A DNA stretch of 64,000 nucleotides from Favolaschia claudopus (lineage: Eukaryota > Basidiomycota > Agaricomycetes > Agaricales > Mycenaceae), in assembly GCA_037176885.1 (NCBI GenBank), contig JAWWNJ010000065.1, positions 372,001-436,000 of the forward strand, in the 5' to 3' direction. Both the position numbers and the translations under genes were made by a program. The number at the start of each line of letters is the position of its first letter. The first letter of the stretch is position 1. Below are positions 55,200 through 64,000 of this stretch, piece by piece. A model generated the notes under the pieces. The model saw only the letters and a list, made by a program, of their open reading frames with translations. It searched no databases and was not told the origin of the DNA.

Positions 55200-55990
55200 A
55201 CTATGTCGGCGGCAGATGAGGCGCGACGGGGTGAACGAGAGTGAAATGCGCTTGTGCGCGTGTGACGCGAGTGTTGGTATACGGCGGCTGAGATGTGACA
55301 TAAATGAGGAAGTGGATGAGAAGCTCCCCCTGTCTTGGCCGTTTGCGTCGAAGTTGGCGGTATTGAAAGTCGCCGCGAGCGAGTCATCGTGTGAGGGGAT
55401 TGCGCTAGATTCTCCCCCTGTGCCGCTGGTGCATAGTACGCAGTTGGAAGAAGAAACTGAGGGATGAAAGCTCCCCCTGCCCGCATCAAAGTTGGCGGGG
55501 TAGAAAACCGCGGCGAGCAAGCATGAGATGCGAGGACTGCTCGAGATGCTCCCCCTGCGATGCCAGGATGTAGTGTGGAAAAGATTTGCCCCCCCTGGGC
55601 ATGCGAGGAAGGTGTGCGCGATGTCGCGCTGCCCGGAACGTCAGGACGAGCGTACTCGCGTCGTCTGAGTTGTCCGAGACGTGGTGACGGAGCAAAACTG
55701 CTCGTCGTTGGCGCTGCTGCTGCTCGGTGCGAGTGAGCGCCTGCGGCCCTCGTTGAGATGGATCCTGGGGCTCGCTGCCCCATTTTGCGGCCGTGGGATT
55801 GCGATACGTGCCAGAGCCAAGTTGACTGGCATACGTCCCCGCAAGCAATGCAGTCGGGTTGTGACGTACCATGTGGGACCCCTAAGGATGCGCCTTTCGT
55901 TCGCTTCGCCGAATCCAAACCCATTTCCTCCCCCTGGTCCTCGGTATGTAGCTGCCCGAGCCGTTCTGTGAATGCGTAGCGATGACGCGT
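55200..55990 (-). pseudogene. Degraded retroelement internal region
   Basis: The minus strand encodes His/Ser/Gly-rich fragments, including two related blocks LAAVFYPANFDAGRGSF and LAATFNTANFDANGQDRGSF. The motif AGGGGGAG recurs at least five times (plus-strand CTCCCCCT at 55325, 55412, 55471, 55549 and 55927). No protease, integrase or RT motif is legible, so assignment to copia rests on context. Confidence 0.35.
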
Positions 55991-57353
55991 GAATCACCGA
56001 GCTTGGTACAGTCGTCGAGCGGAGTGAGTAGAGGTTGTGCCGTTTGCCCGCGGCGATGGTGTGCAGCCGTGAGTTCCAAGGCTTGGCCGTTGGGAGTGCT
56101 GCACGCTCGAGCTTTGCTTGAAGCTATACTGCTGATGCCGAAAGTCGATACGGACTGGCGTTATTTACCAGGAGCCACCTGGGATGCGTTTGTGTCAGCG
56201 TTATTCGCTGTCGAGGGTCGCCCGTATCGAAATGGAAAGACGAGCAGTCGAAGAAATCTTGTGTTTGTCCAGGAACAAGGTGGTTCTATTGCAAACGCAT
56301 AAAGACTACGTAAGTATTACGAGAGTACAGTAGGCTGTAAACTAAATAGAGGTAAATAATTACCGCTAACACGTACCATTGACAATCAGGTCATTCCTGA
56401 CCCTGAACAACAGGATCCACTTTTCACTCGTGGTTTTGTCCCAAATGTGACCGCGGAGCAGACTGAAATGGAACGACTTCGGCAAGCAGCATTTGACACC
56501 GATCAGCCTATTATCCTCACTATGCCCAATGTACACGGAACTCTAATCAATGAACATTCTGGACAAAAGTGAATGCATTTCCCACGCTATTCCCTACAGG
56601 AAAAGCAGACTTTACTGAAACACGCGAGATTCCGGTGACCATGACTGGATGCGCAGCACATATGATGCGGTACGAGGACGGAAGATTTGCTCGTCATCCA
56701 CGCTTTCGTTACTGGGCACTGAACACCATTATGCGACACGAGGCTAAAAAAGCATCCAGGTGGTACACCACTACCCACAATGATGACCGCGACTTGACGG
56801 TGGAAGACACAAGACAGATGTTGGAGGAAAATGATGCTAAAGGCCATGCAGCAGAGGAGCTTCCGGGCTCACGGCCATTCTGGACAAGAACTCAGCGGGA
56901 TCTTATTGCACAAATTCGATCTCCAGAGTGTGGAACTCCACATGTATTTATGACCCTCTCGTCCGCCGACATTCAATGGCCGGACAATACCGATATGAAT
57001 GGCAGCATCGAGGCAGTAGCCATGTGCATGGCTTTGATTGGCTTGCGGATGCGCCATCTATTGGCTCGCTTACATAACACTTCGGATCCGGTGCAAATGC
57101 AACAGTTCATAAATTTCTGGGATCAACATATATCAACCTGGCACCCAAACAAAAGTACACCTCCAGCTGAGATTCATCCCTCAGCCCACTCTTCAGCACA
57201 CTCGAAGACACGAAACTCGAACTGGCCCAGACATTGAGCCGTTTTCAAAGGCACACGAGGTGCACTGCAGGCTATTGCCAGCGCAAAAAGAAGGACACTG
57301 GGGATGTCTTTTGCCGATTTGGATTTCCTAAGCAATGTCGTGAAGAGACTCAA

Positions 57354-57518
57354 TGTTGTGATGTAGACACCAGATGGGAGCCGAAAAGGCAATGGGAGCA
57401 CCAGATGGGAGGCGAAAAGCCCTGTCACATTGTCACGTAGTAACTATATACGTGACAGAGTACGAAAAAGGAAAGCGACACCGTCTGTACCAAACTGCAC
57501 CAAACACCACGTTCAACA
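57354..57518. repeat. Solo LTR in the Helitron gene
   Basis: 165 bp, TGTTG...CAACA, flanked by the 5-bp duplication CTCAA (57349-57353 and 57519-57523). Same family as the LTRs of 30420-33008. It arose by LTR-LTR recombination after insertion between codons of the Helitron gene. Confidence 0.92.
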
Positions 57519-58322
57519 CTCAACTCACCAAGGAACCTGGCCGGGAATTCCCTGAACTTCACACACGGCGCAATGATGAGATCTTGAATTCATACAATGC
57601 TGGTAAGACTTTGTTCATTGGTTGATTCCAACAAAGGTGTAATTTTGACTTGGCGGGCAAACATCGACTTCCGACCTGTGATCAACCGGGAGACAGTGAT
57701 TGCATATGTTGCCAAATATGCAAGCAAGGCAGGTACCAAGTCATCCTCCTACACATCACTCCTTCAGACCGCTATTTCCCACCTGAAAGACACAGATCGT
57801 GGGGGAATTGCTTATCAAAAAAATGTTGTCCAAATTTGTAGCTGAACGTGATATCTCAGCTCAAGAGAAATGCCACATTCTTCTTGGCTGTAAACTTGTC
57901 CGCAACTCGCGTCAGCCACCAAGAAGCCTTTGCATTGATCCTGACATTAAGAGTGCAATTCTCAACTTCGAAAACAGCCGAGTGGAAAGACGGGATCTGA
58001 TTGCTAATTATGAAAGATTTGCAGCAACTGTCCCTGAATTGAAGGACGTCACACTATTGGAGTTTGTCAGGCACTGGGACTGGGATTTCACTTCAGCTCG
58101 TAGACCAGGAGCAAGGCACACATCCGCCTTGCCATATGTGGTCAGGATAGAGTATGGCCCCGATTCCAGCCAGATCCAACCAATGATGAGCAGTATGGGA
58201 AGTACTGCTACGCTCGAATGATCCTGAACCATCCATTCAAAATCGAAAAGAACTTCTTGAAGACGAGTCTTTGCCCCCAGTCAATGGTCAGCCTGGCCAA
58301 TTTGCTGACTGGACTACAGCAT

Positions 58323-59549
58323 ACACTGTGCAAAGGAAGGGTCATGAAATTCATGATGTTGTTGGCCATGAAAATCCCAACATTATGTCCAGGAATTCAT
58401 GATGAATCGCCTGGAAATTGCTAACGTTAACGCAACATCATGAATTGAAAGTATGTTTTCATGATGATTATGGGGCTCTTCATGACGTTTTTTCATGATG
58501 TTTTATCAAGTATTTCAGAGCAAGATATCATGAAACGAGAGCGCTGCAAACAAATAACTAACAACCAAACTCAGGTGACACCACCCGGAATCGAACTCAA
58601 AACCACCGTATGACGCACTACGTCAGGGTAACATTACTACACATAGACTAAGTGGGAATTATAAACTGCGTTATCTTGGCCAATATATGGATGTCATGCG
58701 GCACAGTCTCAAGTTTTTCATCCCCATTAACCTCCTCATCCTATACTTGAAAACAGGGCCAGGCCATCAGTCGCGTGACTTTTGACAGAAAGTCACGGGG
58801 TCTTTGTCGAGATGTTGAGATCGTACGAGACGTCGCGAGCGGAGCGAGCGCAGCGGGGTTTGGGGCGGCCAGCCCCAACAAGCTGTGTGACCGAACGGAG
58901 GAAGGCCGGCGAGCGCAGCGAGTCGGCCGTGCCGGAGGCAGGGAGCTAAAGCTTGTCTTATACTTGAAAAGAGGGCCAGGCCATCAGTCGCGTGACTTTT
59001 GACAGAAAATCACGGGGTTTTGTCAACATCCTACAACACAACCGGCTGTCGAGATGTTGAAACTCACACGCGGTCCCCGGCGCCGCGCGCCGGCGAGTGC
59101 AGCGAGCGGCAGTGCGGCGCCGCGGGCAAGGAATCCAGCAAAGAAAATTCAGGCGGGGTTTGGGGCGGAGCCCCGACAAGCTGTGTACCCCCCGTAGGCG
59201 AGCCGGCCCTGCCGAAGGCGGGGGTGCTTAAGCTTGTTTAGTTAACTAATTTTCAACAGTGTGCACTTGATAGAGACCAGAGACCGACTGATACCATTTA
59301 TTGGCTTTATCATTGATATTAGCACACTACCCACTTAACCCTTGGTGGACTTAGCCAGAAAAAATCGCTCGGTTCTTTCATGACGAAAATTCATGATGTT
59401 TGTCATGAATTCATAATCTTGCAAAAATGAGCTTCTGAGCATCATGAAACTCCCCTTGAAATTCATGGTGTGCTTCATGACAAAACATCATGAAACCTGA
59501 AATTCATGACAGTTTGCATGAATTTCATGATGTATACTTTGCACAGTGA
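58323..59549. mobile_element. 1.23-kb TA-inserted element with TCATGA clusters
   Basis: CACTGTGCAAAGG at 58323 is complementary to CTTTGCACAGTG near 59537-59548. TA at 58321-58322 and 59550-59551; joining the flanks over one TA restores the Helitron frame (TTAYHAKCWAHH). Both subterminal 150-bp regions are full of TCATGA/TTCATGA palindromes. The centre contains two GC-rich clusters in tandem and a tRNA-like B-box motif near 58575. No transposase. Confidence 0.82.
58742..59240 (+). repeat. Two tandem GC-rich clusters (copies 3 and 4)
   Basis: TATACTTGAAAA.AGGGCCAGGCCATCAGTCGCGTGACTTTTGACAGAAA..TCACGGGG occurs at 58743 and again at 58961. Each unit continues with GAGCGCAGCG-type repeats, GGGGTTTGGGGCGG palindromes and ends in AGCTTGT. 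Confidence 0.75.
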
Positions 59550-60011
59550 TATCATGCAAAATGTTGGGCCCATCACCATGTCCATCTCGACGACACCCTC
59601 CCAACGGCGTTGAGTGTCTCAGATCTAGAACAAGATGCGGAGAGTGATTCAGAGTCAATTGCTGATGACAGAGACGATGAAATATATCAAGCGGACTGGA
59701 TGCGAGAGGCAGGTCGTGCACCTGATGCACTCGCCCATTCAGATCTCAACAATCTTGGGAAAGCGCGACTTCGTTCTGGAATATGACTGGGTTCAGAACT
59801 CGCCTAACCAGGCGACAGTGACTGCTGCTGCAGAGCGGCTTTCGAATCGTGTAAAAGAGTCTCCAAACGATGAACTACAATTTCTACCTGACCATGACTA
59901 CTGGAAGTTGAAGGGTGCCCAACGAGATGTGTTTCTGCAAGTCATGGCCAATATCACGGAGCAGGGAGCCAAAGATCCAGTAGTCTGTCTCACTCCAACT
60001 GGAATAAGATA

Positions 60012-60973
60012 GGCGTCACGCCGATGCGGCACCCTTATATAAGCATTACGTTTGCACAGCCACCCGCCAAATCTCGAGGTTCAAAAAAACCAAGTTGCTC
60101 TTTTTCTTGGTTGGGTGGCCCGTAGAGTTTTCTTGAGGGTCGGAAAGTGACTTTGCTCACTGTTTCTGCAAGAACAAAAAGAAATCTTCACCTCTTTGGC
60201 TCCAAACAGTACTTCTCATCAAAATTCCACTCCAATGCATCCAAAGGCAGTCACTTTGTGCTTCAATTTAGATGGGGCCTCAGGGTCATTTTAAATACAT
60301 TGAAGACGCAAAGACCTGCCCAATACACAATACTAAGCCCTAAAACACACAAAACATGGTGCTCTGTGGTATTTTTGACGCGTCGCGTCGCGTCAATGGT
60401 CACGGAATTATCACGTGAGGCGAGTACGTAATATTATGTAATCCGCCAAATCTCCAGCAGATTTTTCGCAAGATGTGGCCAAACGCGTCGAAAATGAGTT
60501 TGGGAGCTTTTCGAAATGGATTGCCTTTTTGGGAAAGATACCCTTATATCTTTTTTACCAGGAATTATTGGGCAAATCCCCTACGTCATATTGTAGAGAT
60601 GCCTCTTAGCTACAGTTTGGTGGGCTCGGAATTGGCACTACTGTACCATTACGATCGATTGTTCACTGGGTGTCACCCGTCACCCAAATCGTTCACCGAG
60701 CGGCAATCACGTCAAAATTACCATATATGGGAGCCCGGCATCTGGCGGCAAATGCCGGCCGGGAAAATTTTGCGATTTTCTGCCCTTTTTCCGCCCAAAA
60801 AGTCGCCGTCACGCGTCACCAGGTTCAAAATTGTTCAGTTCACGACCGGTCGTCACGCATAACGTGAACGACCGATCGTAATGGTACAGTATGTATCTGT
60901 GCCCCGACTTGTGGAGGTTTCCGTGACGTGATGTTATGGCTTATGTAACCACGTGCCGGATTGGGGTGACGCC
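60012..60973. mobile_element. 962-bp TA-inserted element in the Helitron gene
   Basis: GGCGTCACGCCGAT at 60012 is complementary to the end at 60973 over about 45 bp with several mismatches. TA at 60010-60011 and 60974-60975; joining over one TA restores the frame (TPTGIRYLTAFGIRGW). It carries a nested 253-bp element and no transposase. Confidence 0.85.
60639..60891. mobile_element. 253-bp nested MITE
   Basis: TACTGTACCATTACGATCG at 60639 and the complement ending 60891 (TIRs ~30 bp), with CACCCGTCAC/GTCACGCAT inside. Related to the relic at 7219-7295. Confidence 0.78.
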
Positions 60974-61032
60974 TATCTTACGGCATTTGGCATTCGCGGC
61001 TGGACAATCAACTTCTCCGCCTGCAATACCAG

Positions 61033-61127
61033 TTAGTGTTGCCGCGGCTCGGCTACGGCTGCCTCGCGAGCCGAGCCGACCTGAGCCGGCTCTCCGCGGC
61101 TCAGCCACGGCTAGCCAACGGCTCAGA
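61033..61127. repeat. GC-rich CGGCTC repeat
   Basis: At least eight GGCT(C/A) units such as CGCGGCTC and GAGCCGAG in both orientations. It replaces the continuation of the Helitron helicase. Confidence 0.6.
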
Positions 61128-61564
61128 CCACTTTTTGCTTTCCCATCCTTCCATCCACAATAAGTAGGTGTGCTCAGAGGACGAAGATTCTGCCATTTGG
61201 GAATGAAAGCAGGTAGTATTGTGGAAGAAACAGGAGCGATGGATGACGACAAAGTGCCTACTTAGTAGCATTCGACAGCTCCGTGACTGATGTGACCATA
61301 TGGGGGGTGTTGCTATACCAAACGCCCCAGACGTTCGGATGTGATCGCGAGCCAACTTTTCTTATCATTTATTGAAACTCCGCCGGATCAGTCCCGAGAG
61401 AGATAAAATAGGATTCCGCAGGAATCCGTGGCCCGTCACTCCGAACGTCTGGGTTACCGAGACAGGGGATGTCATGAGAGTCTGGTCAGGACACCCCAAT
61501 AAATTTGACATGCCACGTGACACCAGCACATGCTCAATACGTGCTCCCTCCCTTCCTTTCCCCA
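61128..61564. other. Non-coding with small inverted repeat
   Basis: CCAGACGTTCGGA at 61327-61339 is complementary to TCCGAACGTCTGG near 61439-61451, possibly a ~125-bp hairpin MITE. It lies just before the F-box pseudogene. Confidence 0.4.
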
Positions 61565-62240
61565 TGTCCTCACTAAGGCCCTTGGTATCATTGACACGGT
61601 GCAATCCGTTGGGAATTCCAGAGCTAGTCGACCTGTGCATCGACTGCCATGACGGATCTCCGACTGATCTGCTCAATTGTGCACTGGTGGCTCGTTCTTG
61701 GGTGGACAGAGCGCAGTTCCTTCTGTTCAAGCGACCATGCGCTGTGACAACTGAAGTTATGTTCTCTGACTCTTGCGCACGCAAGCTGTACAACAGTTTG
61801 CACTCTAGCGCACGATTGAGGGATTGCGTACGAGGGCTCGATTTTGTTTATTGGACTCACAAAGGAGTTTCGAATGCGACCATTGAGCAGATCTGTCGCT
61901 TAGGTTATACGCATCTTTCGACTCTCAAGGTGGACTTGCGCCATCGGGAACATGATCCATGCCCCCTCAAACAATCTCCGTCTTTGATGACGGCATCACG
62001 AATGATTCTCAACTCGCCCACTCTGACGTCCTTGCATTTCTCCGATGGCAGCTGCCCATTCGAGTTCATGCGCCTGTGTGGAAACATTGCGCTCCCGCGA
62101 TACGACATCTACGTGTAGACTGTGCGGAGGCATTGAAACAAAATCCGGTCACCGTTTCAACAATCCCACTCAAAAGTCTTCGTCTCCAGGCTTGTCAGAC
62201 CGGACCGTATCGACATGCAAATGCGGGAAATATTTCCGCT
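61565..62240 (+). pseudogene. F-box protein pseudogene
   Basis: ATG at 61565 (MSSLRPLVSL) is followed by an F-box: NPLGIPELVDLCIDC, DLLNCALVARSWVDRAQFLL. Downstream Leu-rich blocks (LHSSARLRDCVRGLDFVYWT, LSTLKVDLRHREHD, LTSLHFSDGSCPFEF) fit the C-terminal half of agaricomycete F-box proteins. A frame change near 62095 (GNIALP to IRHLRVDC) suggests a one-base deletion, and the end is replaced by the Tc1/mariner fragment. F-box proteins recruit targets to SCF ubiquitin ligases. Confidence 0.65.
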
Positions 62241-62312
62241 GCAGGTCAGATGCATTCTTGGCTTTGCCGGAAGAGAGCGATTGGAGGGCTCCACGGATGT
62301 TTCGCTCTCCCC

Positions 62313-62498
62313 TCATTGGCGTGGGAGACTCGGCCTAGGTGCTTTCTCATCGAAGCCGCGCGTTGGACCATAGCGGGCATTGATTTGGGAGACCGTAGAG
62401 GGCGCAACATTCTCTTTTTCGGCTACATCTCTATTTGAGATGCCTGCCTTCTTAAGGGCGTCTATGGCGGCCTTGTTTGCGGCAGTGATGTTGAACAT
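62313..62498 (-). pseudogene. Tc1/mariner transposase N-terminus
   Basis: Homeodomain-like HTH: AIDALKKAGISNRDVAEKEN, then VAPSTVSQINARYG. It would bind the TIRs. Truncated before the DDE domain, where F-box-related sequence begins. A full-length relative elsewhere in the genome would be a candidate to move the TA-flanked MITEs of this window. Confidence 0.65.
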
Positions 62499-62801
62499 GA
62501 TGTGGAGAATGAGTCACAAGAGGTCTGGGGTGAATCGAGCGCGTCGTTGTGGTGGTTCAGAGTGAAAAGTCTTGGGCTGCCAAATGCGGAAAAAGTATTG
62601 GATCACGTGTACGCGATAATCACGCTCTCTGACGACAACGCGCGCACATTGGACGTCGAGTTAATACATGTAGAAAGGGTAGTCTTAGAGGTATACGCAG
62701 CACTATATATCACCCCCAAAATTTTCTCACTCGCGCCGCAGTTCAAGCCGAAAGTTTGAAAACCAGGTGATCCCATACTTTTTCCGAGTCAGTGTACCAT
62801 C
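62313..62801 (-). mobile_element. Tc1/mariner transposon fragment
   Basis: Minus strand from the TIR: a terminus with TCGGAAAAAGTATGGGATCA ends at 62801 (TA at 62802-62803), an inner inverted copy of this motif lies at 62584-62603, and at 62498 an ATG opens MFNITAANKAAIDALKKAGI.. followed by VAPSTVSQINARYG, the N-terminal helix-turn-helix of Tc1-type transposases. Only about 60 residues remain; the catalytic DDE part is missing. Confidence 0.7.
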
Positions 62802-62803
62802 AA

Positions 62804-63413
62804 ACTAGCTTTTCCGAGAGTCAGGTAACTTATGTCTGGCATCGTTTTTCTCCATCATTTTGGATCAAGTCGACGATTTGTCTAGTGCAGTTTTTCAACT
62901 TCTGGATTTTCAAGGAGGCACTGGCGGGATTCCCAAGGGAAAGTCAAATTCAATAAACTGGGTCTGGACTCTGAATCAGTGGGTATTATCCGAGACTTCA
63001 TATCTAGGCTCATTGAGTTCGATTTTCGAATCTTGGCATCTGTTAGCTCCCGAATGTTGGCCTCGAAACAAAAGCATCCTTAGTGTGCTGAACCGTTTGT
63101 AGAATCCACGCGCATGGCCAACGCATGGCACAGACCGCTGGCATATATTACCAAACCACGGCTGTCGTGAAGGCACGCGATGATAAAAGGACTTGAATGT
63201 ATTCGTCAAGCTATTCCTTGTTCTAAGCTCGCAGGAGTAGAAGAAGTCTACAATCTGGGAGAAATCTTGAATTAACTTGGAAGTTGAACGTCGAACCGTG
63301 AGCAAATTCGGTTCAGCCCGATGATGGCATCCGTTGTGTACGGTTGGGGAATCCTTCATTGCTTAGCAAATGGCTCTCAATATTAAATATGCATGGGCCA
63401 TACTAAACAAGTG
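62804..63413. other. No recognised gene
   Basis: A 127-codon minus-strand frame (63359-62976) shows no known motif. No repeat identified. Confidence 0.35.
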
Positions 63414-63449
63414 TTAGCGGTAATATTTACCGCTATTTAGTTTACAGTG
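63414..63449 (+). repeat. Fragment of the TGTTAGCGG LTR-like repeat
   Basis: TGTTAGCGGTAAT.TTTACC and TATTTAGTTTACAG match the minus strand of 56290-56373. Confidence 0.7.
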
Positions 63450-63970
63450 TCGATGTGTCCCTGGTCCAGGTTTTGGGTCGCCGTTTCCCATGGCATGCCG
63501 AGGGTGGGGAGGTCGCCGGTATTTAGGGTGAAGGCGCCGATGACGACGTCGTCGGGTCCCTCTGGTTCGTATGCGGCGTGTTTTTTGGTGTGGCACTTCA
63601 CTCAAGCCCTCGTCCCCATTACTGGCAAGCGCGGGGCCCTAGTCAACCCTCCGAAGGCCGCAAAAGTGCTGAAAGGTTCTGGCAAGGATGCCATGTACCT
63701 CGTCGCTCTCCGCCCACATCTACCCTATAGGCAAAGGCTCACTATCATGGGTGCTGGGTCACTTCAAATGCCGTGCGGATGGGAGTGAATGCTGAGGCCT
63801 ATGTGCAACAGCTCCGGAGGCAGCAAAGGTAGAGGTATGAGACGCGGAACAAAGAAAACGGAGGCGCGAGATGGTGGTGGTCGGTGACGAACGCGTAAAA
63901 GTGACGTGTTACGCCGCGACGCGTCGTGTCACACTATCTCGCGCCTGATCTTAGCTTATTTTCTGACAAG
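63450..63970. other. No recognised gene; inverted GGCGCGAGAT motif
   Basis: GGCGCGAGAT near 63854 and ATCTCGCGCC near 63936 could form a hairpin. A minus-strand frame (63608-63440) encodes GPDDVVIGAFTLNTGDLPTL, which I do not recognise. Confidence 0.35.
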
Positions 63971-64000
63971 CTTGACTGACTGACTGACTGACTGACTGAA
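63971..64000. repeat. (GACT)n microsatellite at the window edge
   Basis: Six to seven GACT units up to the end of the window. Confidence 0.95.

Larger units (their letters stand above)
54041..56373 (-). mobile_element. Probable copia-like element between two LTR-like repeats
   Basis: Two ~86-bp direct repeats (54041-54127 and 56290-56373) end GCTAACA on the plus strand, TGTTAGCGG on the minus strand. The left repeat is preceded on the minus strand by TGAGGGGGAG, a polypurine tract. Between them lies a degraded minus-strand internal region. No target duplication was found, and the repeats are short for LTRs, so the boundaries are tentative. A 36-bp piece of the repeat recurs at 63414. Confidence 0.5.
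56374..61032 (+). pseudogene. Helitron Rep/helicase gene, interrupted three times
   Basis: Coding blocks: N-terminal part 56374-56570; Helitron helicase-like N domain 56570-57235 (VNAFPTLFPTGKADF, DGRFARHPRFRYWALNT, TPHVFMTLSSADIQW); then CRFGFPKQCREETQ; after the solo LTR, ETVIAYVAKYASKAGT (57690-57740), the Rep region with two Tyr that initiates rolling-circle transfer; LLEFVRHWDWDF (~58045); after the second insertion, ESIADDRDDEIYQADWMREA and LGKRDFVLEYDWVQN (59640-59790); then DYWKLKGAQRDVFLQVM at the helicase start. A 34-bp intron (about 57604-57637) fits GT-AG. Breaks: frame changes near 56565 and 58185, and insertions 57354-57518, 58323-59549 and 60012-60973. Helicase motifs beyond Q/I are lost. 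No Helitron termini were found. Confidence 0.82.

Overview
The window looks like repeat-dense nuclear DNA of a mushroom-forming basidiomycete (Agaricomycetes). The evidence is GT-AG introns of about 45-65 bp, basidiomycete-type hAT, DIRS, Tad-like LINE, copia and Helitron remnants, CCCTAA (TTAGGG-type) telomere-like DNA, and fungal families such as DUF4419, Ulp1-like proteases, F-box and HP1-like chromodomain proteins. I see no rRNA, no canonical tRNA, no CRISPR and nothing bacterial. The species cannot be named from the sequence. It reads like an accessory or heterochromatic region in which transposons have inserted into other transposons.

Layout. 0-10.7 kb: a 378-bp TA-flanked MITE, a decayed 4.3-kb hAT element, a palindromic TIR element, a short LINE carrying only ORF1 and a 3' tail inside a complete 13-bp duplication, a copia RNase H remnant, telomere-like repeats between two inverted copies of one fragment, and a LINE ORF2 C-terminus. 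11-16.2 kb: a 762-bp MITE beside a 4.47-kb element with 49-bp TIRs, a 7-8-bp target duplication and one intron-containing gene for an RNase H-like protein I cannot place in a named superfamily. 16.6-19.8 kb: a gag-only Ty3-like remnant fused to a DUF4419 pseudogene. 21-30 kb (minus strand): a P-element/THAP9-like transposase gene broken by two MITEs, an Ulp1-like C48 protease gene and a small coiled-coil gene. 30.4-33.0 kb: a complete small copia-like LTR element (TSD CGGAA, half-tRNA-type primer site) with nested insertions. 33.2-38.2 kb: a decayed DIRS element, abutting a second Ty3-like gag copy (38.4-41.1 kb). 42.3-45.8 kb: two more ORF1-only LINEs. 46-49.6 kb: small repeats, a Pali/SUR7-like fragment and a 1.15-kb MITE. 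50.2-51.8 kb: an apparently intact six-exon gene for an HP1-like protein (chromodomain plus chromo shadow domain), the best host-gene candidate here. 52-64 kb: RT and copia remnants, a Helitron Rep/helicase gene broken by a solo LTR and two TA-inserting elements, an F-box pseudogene, a Tc1/mariner fragment and a GACT microsatellite.

Two themes link these parts. First, about a dozen non-autonomous elements have TIRs and TA target duplications; several sit inside other transposon genes so precisely that removing element plus one TA restores the host reading frame, which gives a relative age order. Second, a probable heterochromatin reader (HP1-like) lies within DNA that looks like its natural target. 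The strongest candidates for something undescribed are the 4.47-kb element with its unnamed transposase-like protein, and the transposase/Ulp1/coiled-coil cluster.
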